Shown here piece by piece: positions 22,519 through 32,941 of a stretch of 64,000 bases of DNA. This DNA is from Chrysoporthe austroafricana (Eukaryota > Ascomycota > Sordariomycetes > Diaporthales > Cryphonectriaceae): NCBI GenBank assembly GCA_001051155.2, contig JYIP02000003.1, positions 4,216,001 through 4,280,000 of the forward strand, given 5' to 3'. The notes under the pieces are model-generated. The model did not search any database. It had not been told where the DNA came from and worked only from the letters and a program-made list of their open reading frames with translations. Numbering within the stretch: the stretch's first letter is position 1; every line of letters starts with the position of its first letter. The position numbers were made by a program, and so were the translations under genes.

Positions 22519-23356
22519 CTAGCCCGTGAGCGCAGCAAACTGCTCCGTCACCTCGAACTCGGTGCTGATATACTGCAGCGTATCATTCATCCAGCTCGCC
22601 TTCTCGGTGCCCCGGCCCACCAGCCTGACCTTCGTGCCCGGCGCGACCTTCTTCCCCTTGAAGGTGATGCCCAGCGTGCTGTCACGGGCCCCGCGCACGA
22701 TGACCAGATGGCCCTTGAGCTGCGCGACCACGTCTTCCCCGTCCAAGATGTCAAGCATGCTCACGCCGTGGTCGATCTCCAGCGGGCTCGGGTTATCCAC
22801 CTTCAGGGTGTTCCTCTCGGCCGTCGTCTCGACCAGGCTGACCCTGGGCCCGCGCATCCCCTTGATAGCCAGGTCCTTCTTGTACACCACATGGCTCTTC
22901 ATGCTGAACCCCATGATCTTGCTCGTGATGTGGCAGTCGCCGTTGTCTAGGGTCAGCGCCAGCTCGTCGTCCAGCATCAGCGCCTTGACGAACGCCCGAA
23001 ACGACTCCTGGTTCGTGATAACCACCTCCTGCTCCGCGCAGATCACCTGGGTGCCGCCGGGCGACGTGATGACCTCCGGAAGTTGCAGTTTGCCCCATGA
23101 GACACCGCCGAAGACGAGATCGACGACCATGGGTGACATGATTGCGGAAGTGGGACCAGTGCCGGTCACGCGGTTTACCAAGGACATGGTAACGGAACTG
23201 GTAGGAGGGATCAGTATGTCATAGCTGCGTGATATGGTTCCATGAGGTCTGAATGTATGTAGCGATTAAGACGTACTCAGGGGTAGCCTTCGTGATTTTG
23301 ATGTGCTCAACGGTTACGGTGGACCGCTTTAAGATCATCGACACTATCGTATCCAT
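22519..23356 (-). CDS. DUF3712 (LEA-like) domain protein
   Basis: Two exons (23356-23277 and 23197-22519) joined at GTACGT...CAG give 252 residues with the DUF3712 pattern. An amphipathic TIVSMILKRSTVTVEHIKIT strand region leads into TP(D)SVTMSLVNRVTGTGP; later come a conserved FVKALM segment and an NPSPLEIDHGV strand. Fungal DUF3712 proteins are usually larger, with an N-terminal transmembrane helix, and are thought to be vacuolar or endomembrane proteins with LEA-type beta sandwiches. This copy lacks the membrane helix. An AG precedes the chosen ATG, so that ATG may be internal and more exons may lie upstream, though I could not find them in 23357-24100. The function is unknown. It sits at the edge of the gene-poor island. 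Confidence 0.75.
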
Positions 23357-24345
23357 CCTGGCGGCAGGTGCGGTTATTCAATACGAGAACACTTGAATAT
23401 ACGAGAGAAAGAAGATGTAGTCAGAAAGACTGGGCTTGAGAGATGACCACGCTTGCGAGTTGATGTCTGAGCTAGAGTTCTTGAGGAGTTGGCGGGACCA
23501 TGTACAAATAATTGATATCAATTAAAATGTGAGATCGTCAATCAGGAGGAGGGCACGACTGTGCACTTATAGCTTTCCGCCCGCATCCCGACCAACGATC
23601 AGAATCCGAGAGTGGCAGTCCGAACAACCTCGATTCATCATAGGTCCACGCATGGCTTGGTATAATTCACATGTTATTGGTGATCGCTATGGTATGTCGA
23701 GATGCTAGGTGAGCGCACATAAGCTGCAGGAGGGGCCTACTGAACAGGAACATGTGCTTGGAAACGGCCACGAACCAAGCCGGCGAGCCTCGGTTCATAG
23801 CAGCATTGGCCTTAGCCTAACTTGGCCGTCCGGGAGAGGTCACACCTTAGGCAATGGCATAATTGGAAGATTGAGTCGAAGCTGAGACACCCTTGTTTCG
23901 AAACAAACATCCACAAACGAGGAAAGCTCGAGCAGAGATCCGGGCCTCGGAACACTCAATGCTGAAACCTTACTCGAAAGAGCAGGTGTTGCGACTCTGG
24001 ATGCTACAGCGTGGTCGCAGGAGATCTGGGGCTGCGATGCTACAGTAGTCTTAGCGCTGAGCGGCGATCTCTTACATAGCATGATGGGCTGGAATATCAA
24101 CACAAAAATTTAACATGGCATGAATGATCCCGTGCAGAGAAAAAAGAAGCCTCACCCTTGGCCACCTAATGGCAGCAAGTGACATTACTATGTTTACTTG
24201 CTTAAGTTTTCCTACCCAACACCAGTTGCTTTTCCTAGGCCAAAGTCCTCATCATATCCCGTCAAAACGTCGCACGTAACTGGTCAGAGACCATAACCAG
24301 AGTGGGCATTCGCAGTCCCATCAGTGGCTCAGTCTCGCACTTTGT
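23357..24345. other. Intergenic between DUF3712 and dehydrogenase genes
   Basis: No recognisable gene. It may contain upstream exons of the DUF3712 gene, but none could be joined. Confidence 0.55.
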
Positions 24346-25815
24346 CTAATCAAAGACAATCGCAGCCTTGATCGCACTCTTGTTCTTGATGGAGTCGAGC
24401 GCCTCCTGGAACTGCTCCAGCTTGAACGTCTTATTGACAATCCCCTTGGTCTTGATCTTGCCGCTGTCGAGATACTCGATGGTGGAGGGGAACATAAAGG
24501 TCTCCGAGAAGGAGCCAATGATGCGGATTTCGTCGCCGAAGATCTTGGCCGGTGGCCACGACACAAGGGCAGAGTTGGCGTATACGCCGTAGACGACGAG
24601 AGTACCACCGCGGCGGACGTAGTGAATGGCATCCGCGAGGAGCTTGACAGATCCAGTGGCCTCGATGACCACGTCGAATCCATACTTGTTCTCAGCCTTG
24701 ATCTGGTCAAATTGGGCTGAGGGATCGGAGCGGGACAGCTCGACGTAGTGATCGGCTGCGTCAAGGCTCTTGGCGAGTTCCATCTTCAGGCCAACAGGAG
24801 CGGCGATGGTGACATTGCAGCCTCCATTCTGGCGCAGAAGCTGTGCAAGCATTAGACCCGTGGGACCAGCTCCAAACATGAGCACAGAGGACCCCAGGCG
24901 AGGGCGGATCTTGTCAAGACCGTGGCAGGCGCATGAAGCAGGCTCGATCAGGGTGGCATCGACATCGCTGAGGTTGTTGATCTTGAAAATCTGGTGCTGC
25001 GGGTATGCGCAGTACTCGGCGAAACCACCAGGCAGGGTGGTACCGTGACCGCTCCACTAGGAAGAGAGAGTCAGCTGCTAAGACTGCAGCATCATCTCGC
25101 TCCGGAAGACGTCTCTTACGTTCTCACACAGAAGCGGCTCACCACGACGGCAGTAGAAACAGTGGCCGCAGAGCTCGGAGTTGTCAGCTGCCACCCGGTC
25201 ACCAATCTCGAAGCCCTTGACATCCTGTGTGTTCTCAGCATGTAATGGCACCAATGGCTGTGATGTACACGAACCTTGCCCTTGGCGGCAACAACGCCCA
25301 CAGTCTCGTGGCCAGGAATCAAGGGGAACTTGGCGATGAATTCTCCCTCGTGGATGTGCTGGGATCGCAACTCAGTAAGTGATCGGGTTCTCGGATAGCC
25401 ATTCAAGAGCCTGAAGCCTCTAGCTGCCGGCAGCACCAGAGGAGAGCTGAGGTTGGTTGGGTATTGCATACCAGATCTGTGAACGGCGGAAGGAGGTCAA
25501 TACGGAAGCGTCTGGAGCACACCACAGTGTTTTCAGGAGTCAGCACGGGCAGGTCTCACCAGTTCCGCACACACCACACGCCTTCACCTTGACGAGAATG
25601 TCACCATCTCTAAGTTCAGGGAGAGGGACCTCGATAATGGAGAACTTGGTAGGCTCTGAGTATCTAACAGGTACATTGATGTTAGTGCCCGAAGGCTAAG
25701 CTCAGGCCGAGGCTGATTCTCATCAGAAAGCCATGGGGTGCAGTGAGCTCTTGGGAGCTGACTGGCGAGACTTCACTCACTGCAGCGCCTTCATAGACTT
25801 AGGGAGGTTGGCCAT
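24346..25815 (-). CDS. Zinc-dependent polyol/alcohol dehydrogenase (D-arabinitol dehydrogenase-like)
   Basis: Medium-chain dehydrogenase/reductase of 347 residues in six exons: 25815-25781, 25663-25560, 25476-25472, 25358-25275, 25224-25120 and 25056-24346, all phases agreeing. Catalytic-zinc motifs are CGVCGTDLH and PGHE. The structural-zinc lobe has four cysteines in [17 protein letters not shown]. The Rossmann turn is [10 protein letters not shown]. The protein best resembles NAD(P)-dependent sugar-alcohol dehydrogenases such as fungal D-arabinitol 2-dehydrogenase, which interconvert polyols and ketoses in the cytosol; the substrate is inferred. Exon 3 is only five bases: without it the invariant GTDLH motif cannot be made. 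Some other zinc alcohol dehydrogenase is the main alternative for function. Confidence 0.88.
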
Positions 25816-27492
25816 TTTGATTGAAGGTAGGAAAGGAAGCTATCACTGGGTGCCAGGGAAGGTCAAGTGTGTGTGGTAGGGATAGTAAGGGATTCTGCAG
25901 GGAGAAGGAGGGGGAATTGAGGAGGACCATGTCAGCAGGAGCAGGAGGGCACAGCTATATTTATTTCGTTGCTATACGACATGATGTTGTCTAGTTGTAT
26001 TAGGTCCTCCCCTCTCAGTCCAGCCCCTAGCTCCAATTTGACCCCTGACAGCCCACTAACCGCCAGTATTCAAAGCAAGTCGTCGATACCTAGTATACTA
26101 CTATGCAGATGTCAGTCGTGTCTTGAAGCTGGATACCAGGGATCGGTTGAGCATCGGTCAGGTGGGGTGAAGCTGCCCTTTCTCCTCGTGGCAATTGGCG
26201 GGGCATCTCTTCGTCATTCTGCACCCCATTCCCCACCGAGAATGCACCTTCGACAACCCCCAGGTCGACTGTGGACCCACCCTCAACAGCTCTGTCAAGT
26301 ATGGATTGATTTCTGTTCCGAGACCCCCTTGTCCCAAGGCGCCCAGAGCTGCGACTGTCACCTGTTCTTCACAGAGCTGTTCAGTATTGTGACCTTCATG
26401 GGTGCGTGAGACCAGGACGAGGCGGTATGAACTCAGGCCACAGACGGCCCCAGACCCTGCAGCTGAGACACCGAGGGGTGAATGTTTCCGAGCGGGGTTG
26501 CACTGTTGTGTTGGCTATAGGCAAACAGATCTTGGTTTAAAACAGCAAGGGATTCTCTTGAAAGCCGAAAAGTTCCCAGTTAGAAATGCAGTTGTTTCCA
26601 AGACCCAGATACTACTCGTTCAAGGCATTGAGTCTTATCACCTTAAGGCAGTGTTTGATGGATCCCATGAAGCGCTAGCCCTTGGCATATAGACCGAAGC
26701 TATGTGGTGCATGTGGCAGCTTTAGACATCTTGACAGGCCGTTGTGTGCTACAAATTGTAGATCTGTTTGACGTGCTATATAGACATCGCAGTAAGTATG
26801 AATGGATTAAGTTCAGGATCACTGAATTGATCCCGAGACTACTCCCAGATGCCGCGCACGTTGCTTCATTCTCGGCTTGGTTTCTAGTCTCTAGGCGCGA
26901 CTGTTGTAGAAGCTCGTGATGTCAGGTCAAAAGCAGAATTCAGACCCATCATAAACTTAGAGCTCTGACAGCCCCCATCTAAACGTCCCACCAGAGGGTG
27001 TGTCACATGGGAGGAGCCCAAAATAAGTAGTCCAACTCAGAGATCTGGGCCAGAGGGTAGAAAACCTTGATCGCTGGTCACTCGAGGATCCTTATGAAAT
27101 TCTGCACCAAAAATAAGCGTCGTCCAATTTGCTGGCTAACCAGCCATATTACTTTTCACACAGCATGAGGCCGTATATTCGGAGACGGGTCGGCACCAAA
27201 GTGAAGATGGAAACCCATGGGTCTTTTTGAAAAGTCGTCAGGATTTTTTTGATTCGTCCGTCACTGCAATATTGCACCCGAAGCCCAGCGTGGCAGATGA
27301 ATCCCTTGATGCTATGTTTTTCCGAGGAGATCTAACCTCCTAACTCCGAAAGCAAACACCCGTCCACTGCTTACCCATCCCAAGGTTGGCGCGTGGTATT
27401 TCGATTGTTGACCCTCTCATGTCTGAAGTAGACGTCCGGGCCAAAGAGCGTCCATGCAGATTCCTTTCCCTTTCTCAGAGATCAGAGTTGAC
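25816..27492. other. Intergenic upstream of the dehydrogenase
   Basis: About 1.7 kb between the dehydrogenase start and the eS10 stop codon. Open frames such as 25969-26409 have no domain signature or splice support. Confidence 0.6.
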
Positions 27493-28412
27493 TTAAGATG
27501 GGGGAGCGCCACGGCCACGGCCAAATCCACCACGGCTAGCGAAAAGTCAGTATGGGTTGTCCAAGCTCAATCCATTTGGCATTGATAGGTCCGGCTTACA
27601 ACTGAGGGTTGAACTCGCCAGGGGCACCACCCTCCTTGCCCTCACCAGCATCGCGGCGGCGGTAGCCACCCTCACGGTCGCCACGGTCGCCACGGCCACG
27701 GCCGAAGGGTCGGCGGCGCTCCTCATCGCCGAGCATGCCACGGGGGGGAGCGTGAGAGCGCTGCTGCTTGATGTGGGTGGCAGGAACGATCTCGGCGGGC
27801 AGGTGGAGCCACTCGCGCAGGTAGTCGAGACCCTCGGGGGTCAGGGTGTAGTAGTCTATAGCAGAGAAATCGCCATCAGTCCCGGGTTGGTGATCGTCGT
27901 TCGTGTCGTCTAGTATGCCATCTTCACACTTCCATCGATGGGGTGTCACGCACAGTATTGCCAGGAGAATTGAGTCTTGACGTAGCCACGGCTGTTCAGA
28001 GACTGCATAGCCTTGATGACATAGAGGTTCTTGACGGGGATCTCGGGGTGCTCAGGAAGGTTGTAGCTGGACGCAGCGATCAGTCAGTCGAAAATTCCCC
28101 GGCCCCGCCCGACCAATGCTCTCTCCAATGATGCTTACTCCTTCTGGGCCACGAGAACTCCCTCACGGAAGAGAGCCTGTTATTGACACGAAACCATCAG
28201 CCATTCGCCCCAACTGAAAATTGTGATATCCCGCCCCAGTTCGTTGAGATCTCCGAAGTTAAGCTGCATCGTAAAGTTGCGAATTGATCAGGTTTTCGAC
28301 ATCGACTTTTCCTCGGGACCTCTTCGAATTTTCGGCCGGGCTCTTCGCGCTTGCAGATGAGAAAATCTCATACCTCGTGGATCGCCTTGCGGTCGGCCTT
28401 GGGAATAAGCAT
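27493..28412 (-). CDS. RPS10: 40S ribosomal protein eS10 (S10)
   Basis: Five exons (28412-28374, 28176-28139, 28066-27954, 27855-27600, 27535-27493) give 162 residues. The protein reads MLIPKADRKAIHEALF, then the VLVAQKDYNLPEHP block, VKNLYVIKAMQSL, KTQFSWQYYYYTLTPEGL and a Gly/Arg-rich tail ending in RGGFGRGRGAPPS. These are the S10_plectin domain and RG tail of eukaryotic eS10, a small-subunit head protein near the mRNA entry side. The tail is rich in RGG-type sites suited to arginine methylation. All intron phases agree, and the final 43-base exon supplies the family's terminal residues. A head-to-head arrangement with SDE2 leaves 411 bases for a shared promoter. Confidence 0.97.
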
Positions 28413-28823
28413 GGTTGCGATCGGGTTGCCGACTGATTGAGTGGGTGGTTGATCGTGGAGTCCGGGAAGACGATGGGCGACAGTCTTTTTTCCGCGATGG
28501 GGTTGGATTTCTGTGCTGGACGGCTCTTGCTGGGACCTGGCCAAATGTGCGGTGCAGGGTGACTAAGGACCCATATTATTTCTGCGCTAGGGATTAGAGA
28601 ATCTCCGCTTTCCGTGGAAGACGATATGGCCCGTGCACCTACTGGCGTTGCGTTGCGTCCCAGCCGCTATCGCTATCAACCTTGGAAGGGAAGTTGCGCC
28701 TCCCGCCTGCTCACGTACGTTGCGACAACGACGAAAGACCCAACTTTACCTCATCCACGCCAGGACACTCGAGCCTCGTGCCGAATTCAAGGACAACCGA
28801 GACGGCATATGCGCATTGAAGTC
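28413..28823. promoter_or_regulatory. Divergent promoter of RPS10 and SDE2
   Basis: A 411-base interval between opposing start codons of a ribosomal protein gene and a splicing/genome-stability factor. No specific site could be assigned by eye. Confidence 0.45.
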
Positions 28824-29714
28824 ATGGAATCCACCCATGTCAACGTGCTCATCACGAGCTTCAACGGGCTGGGACTACCCAAGACACTCTGCCTGCCCCT
28901 ACCATCGTCAACTCCCGTTCAGGATCTATGGAATGAGCTGGGCAGCCGATTACCAGCGCAACTGGATGATGAGACCTTCCACTCCCTCATACTCACGACA
29001 AACTCCAACATCGAACTCCCACAACGCTCATCATGCACGCTCTCGACGTACACATCGGAAGACATTCTCGCGCTCCGCCTTAGCCACCCTCTTTGTGGCG
29101 GCAAGGGTGGTTTCGGCTCACAGCTCCGAGCCGCAGGTGGTCGCATGTCGTCAAAGCGCAAGAAGAATCAAGGCGACGAGAACGCCTCGAGCCGAAATCT
29201 AGACGGACGGCGACTACGCACCGTCACCGAAGCGAAAGCGCTGGCCGAGTACCTTGCCATCAAGCCGGAGATGGAGCAGAAGGAAAAGGAGCGGAGACGT
29301 GAGCGGTGGACGGCGATCGTGGAGGCTGCAGATCGCCGAGAGGAGGAGATCCGGAACGTCAACCGAGGACGCATGGATGGCAAGTGGGTCGAGGATAAGG
29401 AGGAGGCGTTAGAGAGGACACGGAATTCGGTTCTTGCGGCGATAAAGGAAGGAAATATGAGGGACAACTTGATGGGGACTTCGGTTGGCTCATCTAGTTC
29501 CTCGATGGAGGCTGATGCTATTGACGAGGACTCGGCCGAGGACGAGAATGCAGGAGAGGGGAGGAGTTCCGGGGCTACGACACCTCAGTCTGACCAAGGA
29601 AAGAGCAAGGCGCTTGCGGCATCGACAGCTAAGGCACGGACATTCTTTGGGTTTGAAGAAGATGACGAGTTTATGAGCTCCGACGAGGAAGAGGATGAGG
29701 ACGCCAAGAAGTGA
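28824..29714 (+). CDS. SDE2: Sde2 splicing/genome-stability factor with cleavable ubiquitin-like domain
   Basis: Uninterrupted frame of 296 residues. Residues 1-93 form a ubiquitin-like fold ending in LCGG, and the next residues are [13 protein letters not shown]. This GG^KGG junction is the hallmark of Sde2, where deubiquitinases cut after the second glycine so the Lys-initiated C-terminal part can join the spliceosome. [21 protein letters not shown] element and a Lys/Arg/Glu helical region follow, as in the family. The C-terminus is acidic and Ser-rich. The ATG at 28824 places a short MESTHVNVL start before the first strand; an in-frame ATG at 28809 is an alternative. In fission yeast and human, Sde2 supports splicing of selected introns and genome or telomere stability. 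Confidence 0.92.
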   Translation: MESTHVNVLITSFNGLGLPKTLCLPLPSSTPVQDLWNELGSRLPAQLDDETFHSLILTTNSNIELPQRSSCTLSTYTSEDILALRLSHPLCGGKGGFGSQLRAAGGRMSSKRKKNQGDENASSRNLDGRRLRTVTEAKALAEYLAIKPEMEQKEKERRRERWTAIVEAADRREEEIRNVNRGRMDGKWVEDKEEALERTRNSVLAAIKEGNMRDNLMGTSVGSSSSSMEADAIDEDSAEDENAGEGRSSGATTPQSDQGKSKALAASTAKARTFFGFEEDDEFMSSDEEEDEDAKK

Positions 29715-30211
29715 GTCAAGGGATGCAGACTATCGAGAATACTGCGTCCATCACCTACAGTCGCTGTACTGGGTAGATTTTGGAAGTCTGGCGTTGAGCC
29801 TGGCGTTGGAAATTGTCACATCAAATTCGGCAAGGGGGAAAAAGCGGCGTTCGTCTTCATAGGGTTCAGCTGAATTCCATTTGGTAATACCTGCGAAAAG
29901 CATTCGACCTCACTCTGTGCCTCAGAACGGCTCTCAAGCTGTGGGTCCTGTCTCGAGTGTGGTAGTCCGTATGCCGTGAAAACGCGAAGAGTCCACGATG
30001 CTGTGTCAAGCACCTTTAGCACTGATGATATGTTCGCTGGAAAGTTCGGATCAAAGGTAGCTGTCAGGTTCTGGGAGATGTCACAGAGGCACAAGGCGAT
30101 GATATCAATCAACATCAAAGGCATGCATTCGCGCCCTATGTTCATCGCCCTATACAGCCGTACCACGTGATTCCAATCTATGCTTGCTCTACCATGCCTC
30201 TGGTTTTCATT
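29715..30211. other. Intergenic, SDE2 and COX12 convergent 3' ends
   Basis: No gene seen. It is the 3' flank shared by the two convergent genes. Confidence 0.7.
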
Positions 30212-30766
30212 TTACTCCAAGCGCGCTGGGAAGTTTCCAGCCTCTGCAGTAAGACACCTTCTGTCAGCCATCCATTGCCAGTGGGTAGCGCTTCGTCAGG
30301 GTTGTTGGATTGTACCTCTCTGCTCATCCCATCGCTGGTACCACCCGCTGGGGCACAGTGATCGGTAGGCAAGCCAGAACTGGCGGCAAGGGGCAAAATC
30401 CTCACCCTTGGCGAGGATGCACTTGTGGTAGTCGACGTAGTTCTGCCAGCAGTGCTTGGTCTGGTTCATGTTCGGGAAGCGGGCGTCGACACCTAGTGGG
30501 GGAGGGAGCTTGAGTCAGATGGGGCCTGTCCCTTTCAAAAGTATTCTCCGGGGCATATCCTCATGACGATAGCAGGAGCAGCAATTGCCATCGTCGGTAC
30601 GGCCGTTTTGCGCAATAATCGTGGCCAAGGAGAGTGTACCATACCGGCTGTAAGTCAACGTTAGTCCTGCGCGACAAAATCATACGATCAGCCTCGGAGG
30701 AACGGAGAGCCTCGACGTACCAGTGACGAACTTGAAGGGCTTGGTAACGCGCTCGTCGTCAGACAT
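30212..30766 (-). CDS. COX12: Cytochrome c oxidase subunit VIb (COX12)
   Basis: Three exons (30766-30721, 30492-30316, 30243-30212) give 84 residues. The start MSDDERVTKPFKFVTG splices to VDARFPNMNQTKHCWQNYVD. The twin-cysteine CHCH pattern is CX9C (C-WQNYVDYHK-C) and CX10C (C-RQFWLAYRSL-C), as in COX6B/COX12. A short tail, REAGNFPARLE, is added by the last exon. COX12 sits on the intermembrane-space face of complex IV and is imported by the MIA40 disulfide relay. The first intron, about 230 bases, is long for this window. The gene is divergent from the MLRQ complex I subunit gene, so two respiratory-chain subunits share an upstream region. Confidence 0.95.
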
Positions 30767-31169
30767 TTTGATCGATGGGAGACAAGCGACTGGAGTGGAG
30801 AGGGGTTGTAGAGCTCAATGGCGATTCGAATGGGGGTCGGTTGGCGTCGAAGGTGGTGGTGGGTTAGTAGACGGAGCTGGGGAATGTCAATGATGAATGG
30901 AAATTGCCGGAAATCCAAGGCCAAAGTTGTCGGTTGGAAGTGAGCAGCTCTCGCTCTCCGGCCGGCTTGTGTTGGAAATTGGGTGATCTGACTGGCTGGG
31001 CTAGTAGCTGGGTGGGGAAAGCTGTTTTTGGAGACGGGCAACCTGCGACTGAGCTTCCTCTGGCGCGGACCGAACCAAGGAGAGAAGCACCCTACCTGAC
31101 CTTAGCAGCTTCAGCTTTCCGGACATCTGCTCTACGAAGACCCATCTCCACTCAAGCATCAGCGTCGAC
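30767..31169. promoter_or_regulatory. Divergent promoter of COX12 and MLRQ subunit genes
   Basis: A 403-base interval between the start codons of two nuclear genes for respiratory-chain subunits, suggesting joint control. No HAP-type or other site was assigned. Confidence 0.5.
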
Positions 31170-31664
31170 ATGTATGCCACGAGAGCTATGCGGATGTTCC
31201 AGCCCACCAGGGCCATGATGCGCCCGGTGCCCGTAAGTCCCTCCCTCGGTTGTGTGCTTTGATGGCGTCACATCTCTAATCAGACCATGTCATTTAGAAT
31301 GAGGAGCAAGCTGGTATGTGATGTGATGAAGAATCCTGCTGAGAGGCCATCGACGGTCATGCGCCCTTCGAGATGAGGCTAATAGTGCGCGGTACACGGT
31401 CGTAGCTCACACCGTTTCTCAACGCCTCCGACGGTTCCGCCAGATCCCCGCTGAGTTGATTCCCCTCGGTTCGTCACCTGCGAAACTACAGTCGATCAAG
31501 CACGAGAGCTGACAGATGTTGCAGGTGTCGTCGTTGGATTCGCTGTCTTCGCGGCTGGCTACTCGAGCATGCGCCACTTCTTCACCGACAAGACCATCCG
31601 CCTCAAGCGTCAAAACCGAGCTGCGGACAACGCCGCCCACCAGTCCTCCGAAGAGCACCACTGA
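31170..31664 (+). CDS. NADH-ubiquinone reductase MLRQ-type subunit (NDUFA4-like)
   Basis: Four exons (31170-31232, 31298-31313, 31406-31468, 31525-31664) give 93 residues; the second exon is 16 bases. The start is Arg/Met-rich (MYATRAMRMFQPTRAMMR), like a mitochondrial presequence. Then come NEEQAAHTVSQRLRRFRQ, IPAELIPLG and one hydrophobic helix (VVVGFAVFAAGYS) followed by DKTIRLKRQ. This matches small single-span inner-membrane proteins annotated in ascomycetes as complex I MLRQ subunit. In animals the homologous NDUFA4 associates with complex IV, so the complex assignment is uncertain. The ATG at 31188 is an alternative start. Phases at all three introns agree. Confidence 0.72.
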
Positions 31665-31907
31665 TCTGGAGGAACGGAGACAGAGGGAGGAAGACGTCAA
31701 TGGAGGAAGGCTGGTGTGATTGTACATTCGATATAGAAACGGCGAGCACCACCAAAAGCGCCAGGTCATTATCCGGCTTGGAAGTCAAAAATATCTCATT
31801 TCATTACCACTAACCCAGATTTCGCCCTTCCACCGGAACGCCGTTGCATGCACAACATATTTTGGGGTATCATTCTGCCGGCCATCTTGCCATTCATCGA
31901 GACAATT

Positions 31908-32429
31908 TCATGCTTGTCGAGGCCCAGCCACATCCAGCCCTTCGAGACCCTGCATCGGATCTTCAGCCCTTGAGTCCTCTGGTGCTTGAGCCTGCTCTGC
32001 GGCGAGCCTGTCTCCCTCGCTGACAGCATGTTTTGCCAGCCAGCTCTCCTGTTCCCCAGTCAGCTAGTCTCCAGCCAAGAGGGTAACGCGTAGCGAATAT
32101 ACCTGTGCCCAAATTGCAGTTTTGCTTCCCAAACCCTCGTCCGCGCTCTTGGGTGCCTTTGCTGCTGTGACTTTTATGACCCGACCGAAAAGCTCAGACT
32201 GGTCCATGTTGTCTATCGCCTCCTTTGCGTCGTCTGCATCCTCAAACTCCACGTAGGCAAACCCGCGATGCGGTTCTGTGGTGTTGGAATTCGGATTTTC
32301 GTTCTTCGGAAGCGAGACGTCTGCGATGTCTCCAAAAGGTAGGAAAGCGTCATGGATTGTTGCGACCGTGACCACTGGCGCGAGTCCACCGACGTGCACT
32401 GTTGCCTTCCACCTTGCTGCGTCCGTCAT
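31908..32429 (-). CDS. Single-RRM RNA-binding protein
   Basis: Two exons (32429-32103 and about 32048-31908) give 155 residues. One RNA-recognition motif spans roughly residues 9-90, with RNP2 as VHVGGL and RNP1 as RGFAYVEF. The arrangement, with the RRM starting almost at the N-terminus (ATVHVGGLAP), resembles the RRM of the Cyp33/PPIE cyclophilins, but no cyclophilin domain follows. The second exon encodes a short acidic tail (ESWLAKHAVSEGD, then Glu/Gln/Ala-rich). It probably takes part in nuclear mRNA processing. The exon 2 end may be off by one base, since I fixed it from the reading frame. Confidence 0.82.
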
Positions 32430-32941
32430 CTTTGAAAGGTTGAGGCTGATGGAGGGGTGTGGTTAAGAGGGTCGTGGTATTTCGTCAGTAGCCCTGGGTC
32501 TCAAAATCGCGATACTAATTCAGGCCTGCCGCCGTCCGGGACTGTTGGAGGGGCAGTTCCAAGCTTGGGCCCCTAAGAAGAGGACTGTGCCCAATCAAGC
32601 ACGGCTGTCTCACCAGCCCAACCCCTGCCCCAGGTGTGAATCCTGGCCGCTACGAGCGCAATCTGGCCCTTCAGCCTGGGCGGGCTGACTATAGCACTTC
32701 CATGCCAACACCATTGTGTCCTCTCCATCTTTCTATACAGTCCAGCCTTGCAGCAGTCTCTCTTCCTAGATACTAAGACGCTGCTTGCGCATGAAGCTGC
32801 TGCTTTTCATTCATTCAATGCCTGCCTAGCGAGTTAGGTTCAGTGACTGTTTTAAGCTCACAACAACTGCTTTGCGCCCCCATCGAGGAGCAGCCATTCC
32901 ATTCCCTCCGACCAGCAACTACTGATCACGACTGCGACAAC
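32430..32941. promoter_or_regulatory. Divergent promoter of RRM gene and SEC31
   Basis: A 512-base interval between opposing start codons. It contains pyrimidine-rich stretches. No specific regulatory site was assigned. Confidence 0.4.

Noticed and set aside
28225..28290. 5S rRNA-like stretch (CCGAAGTTAAGC) inside an RPS10 intron
   Set aside because: Only about 20 bases resemble 5S rRNA, and the rest of the 5S structure is absent; likely chance.
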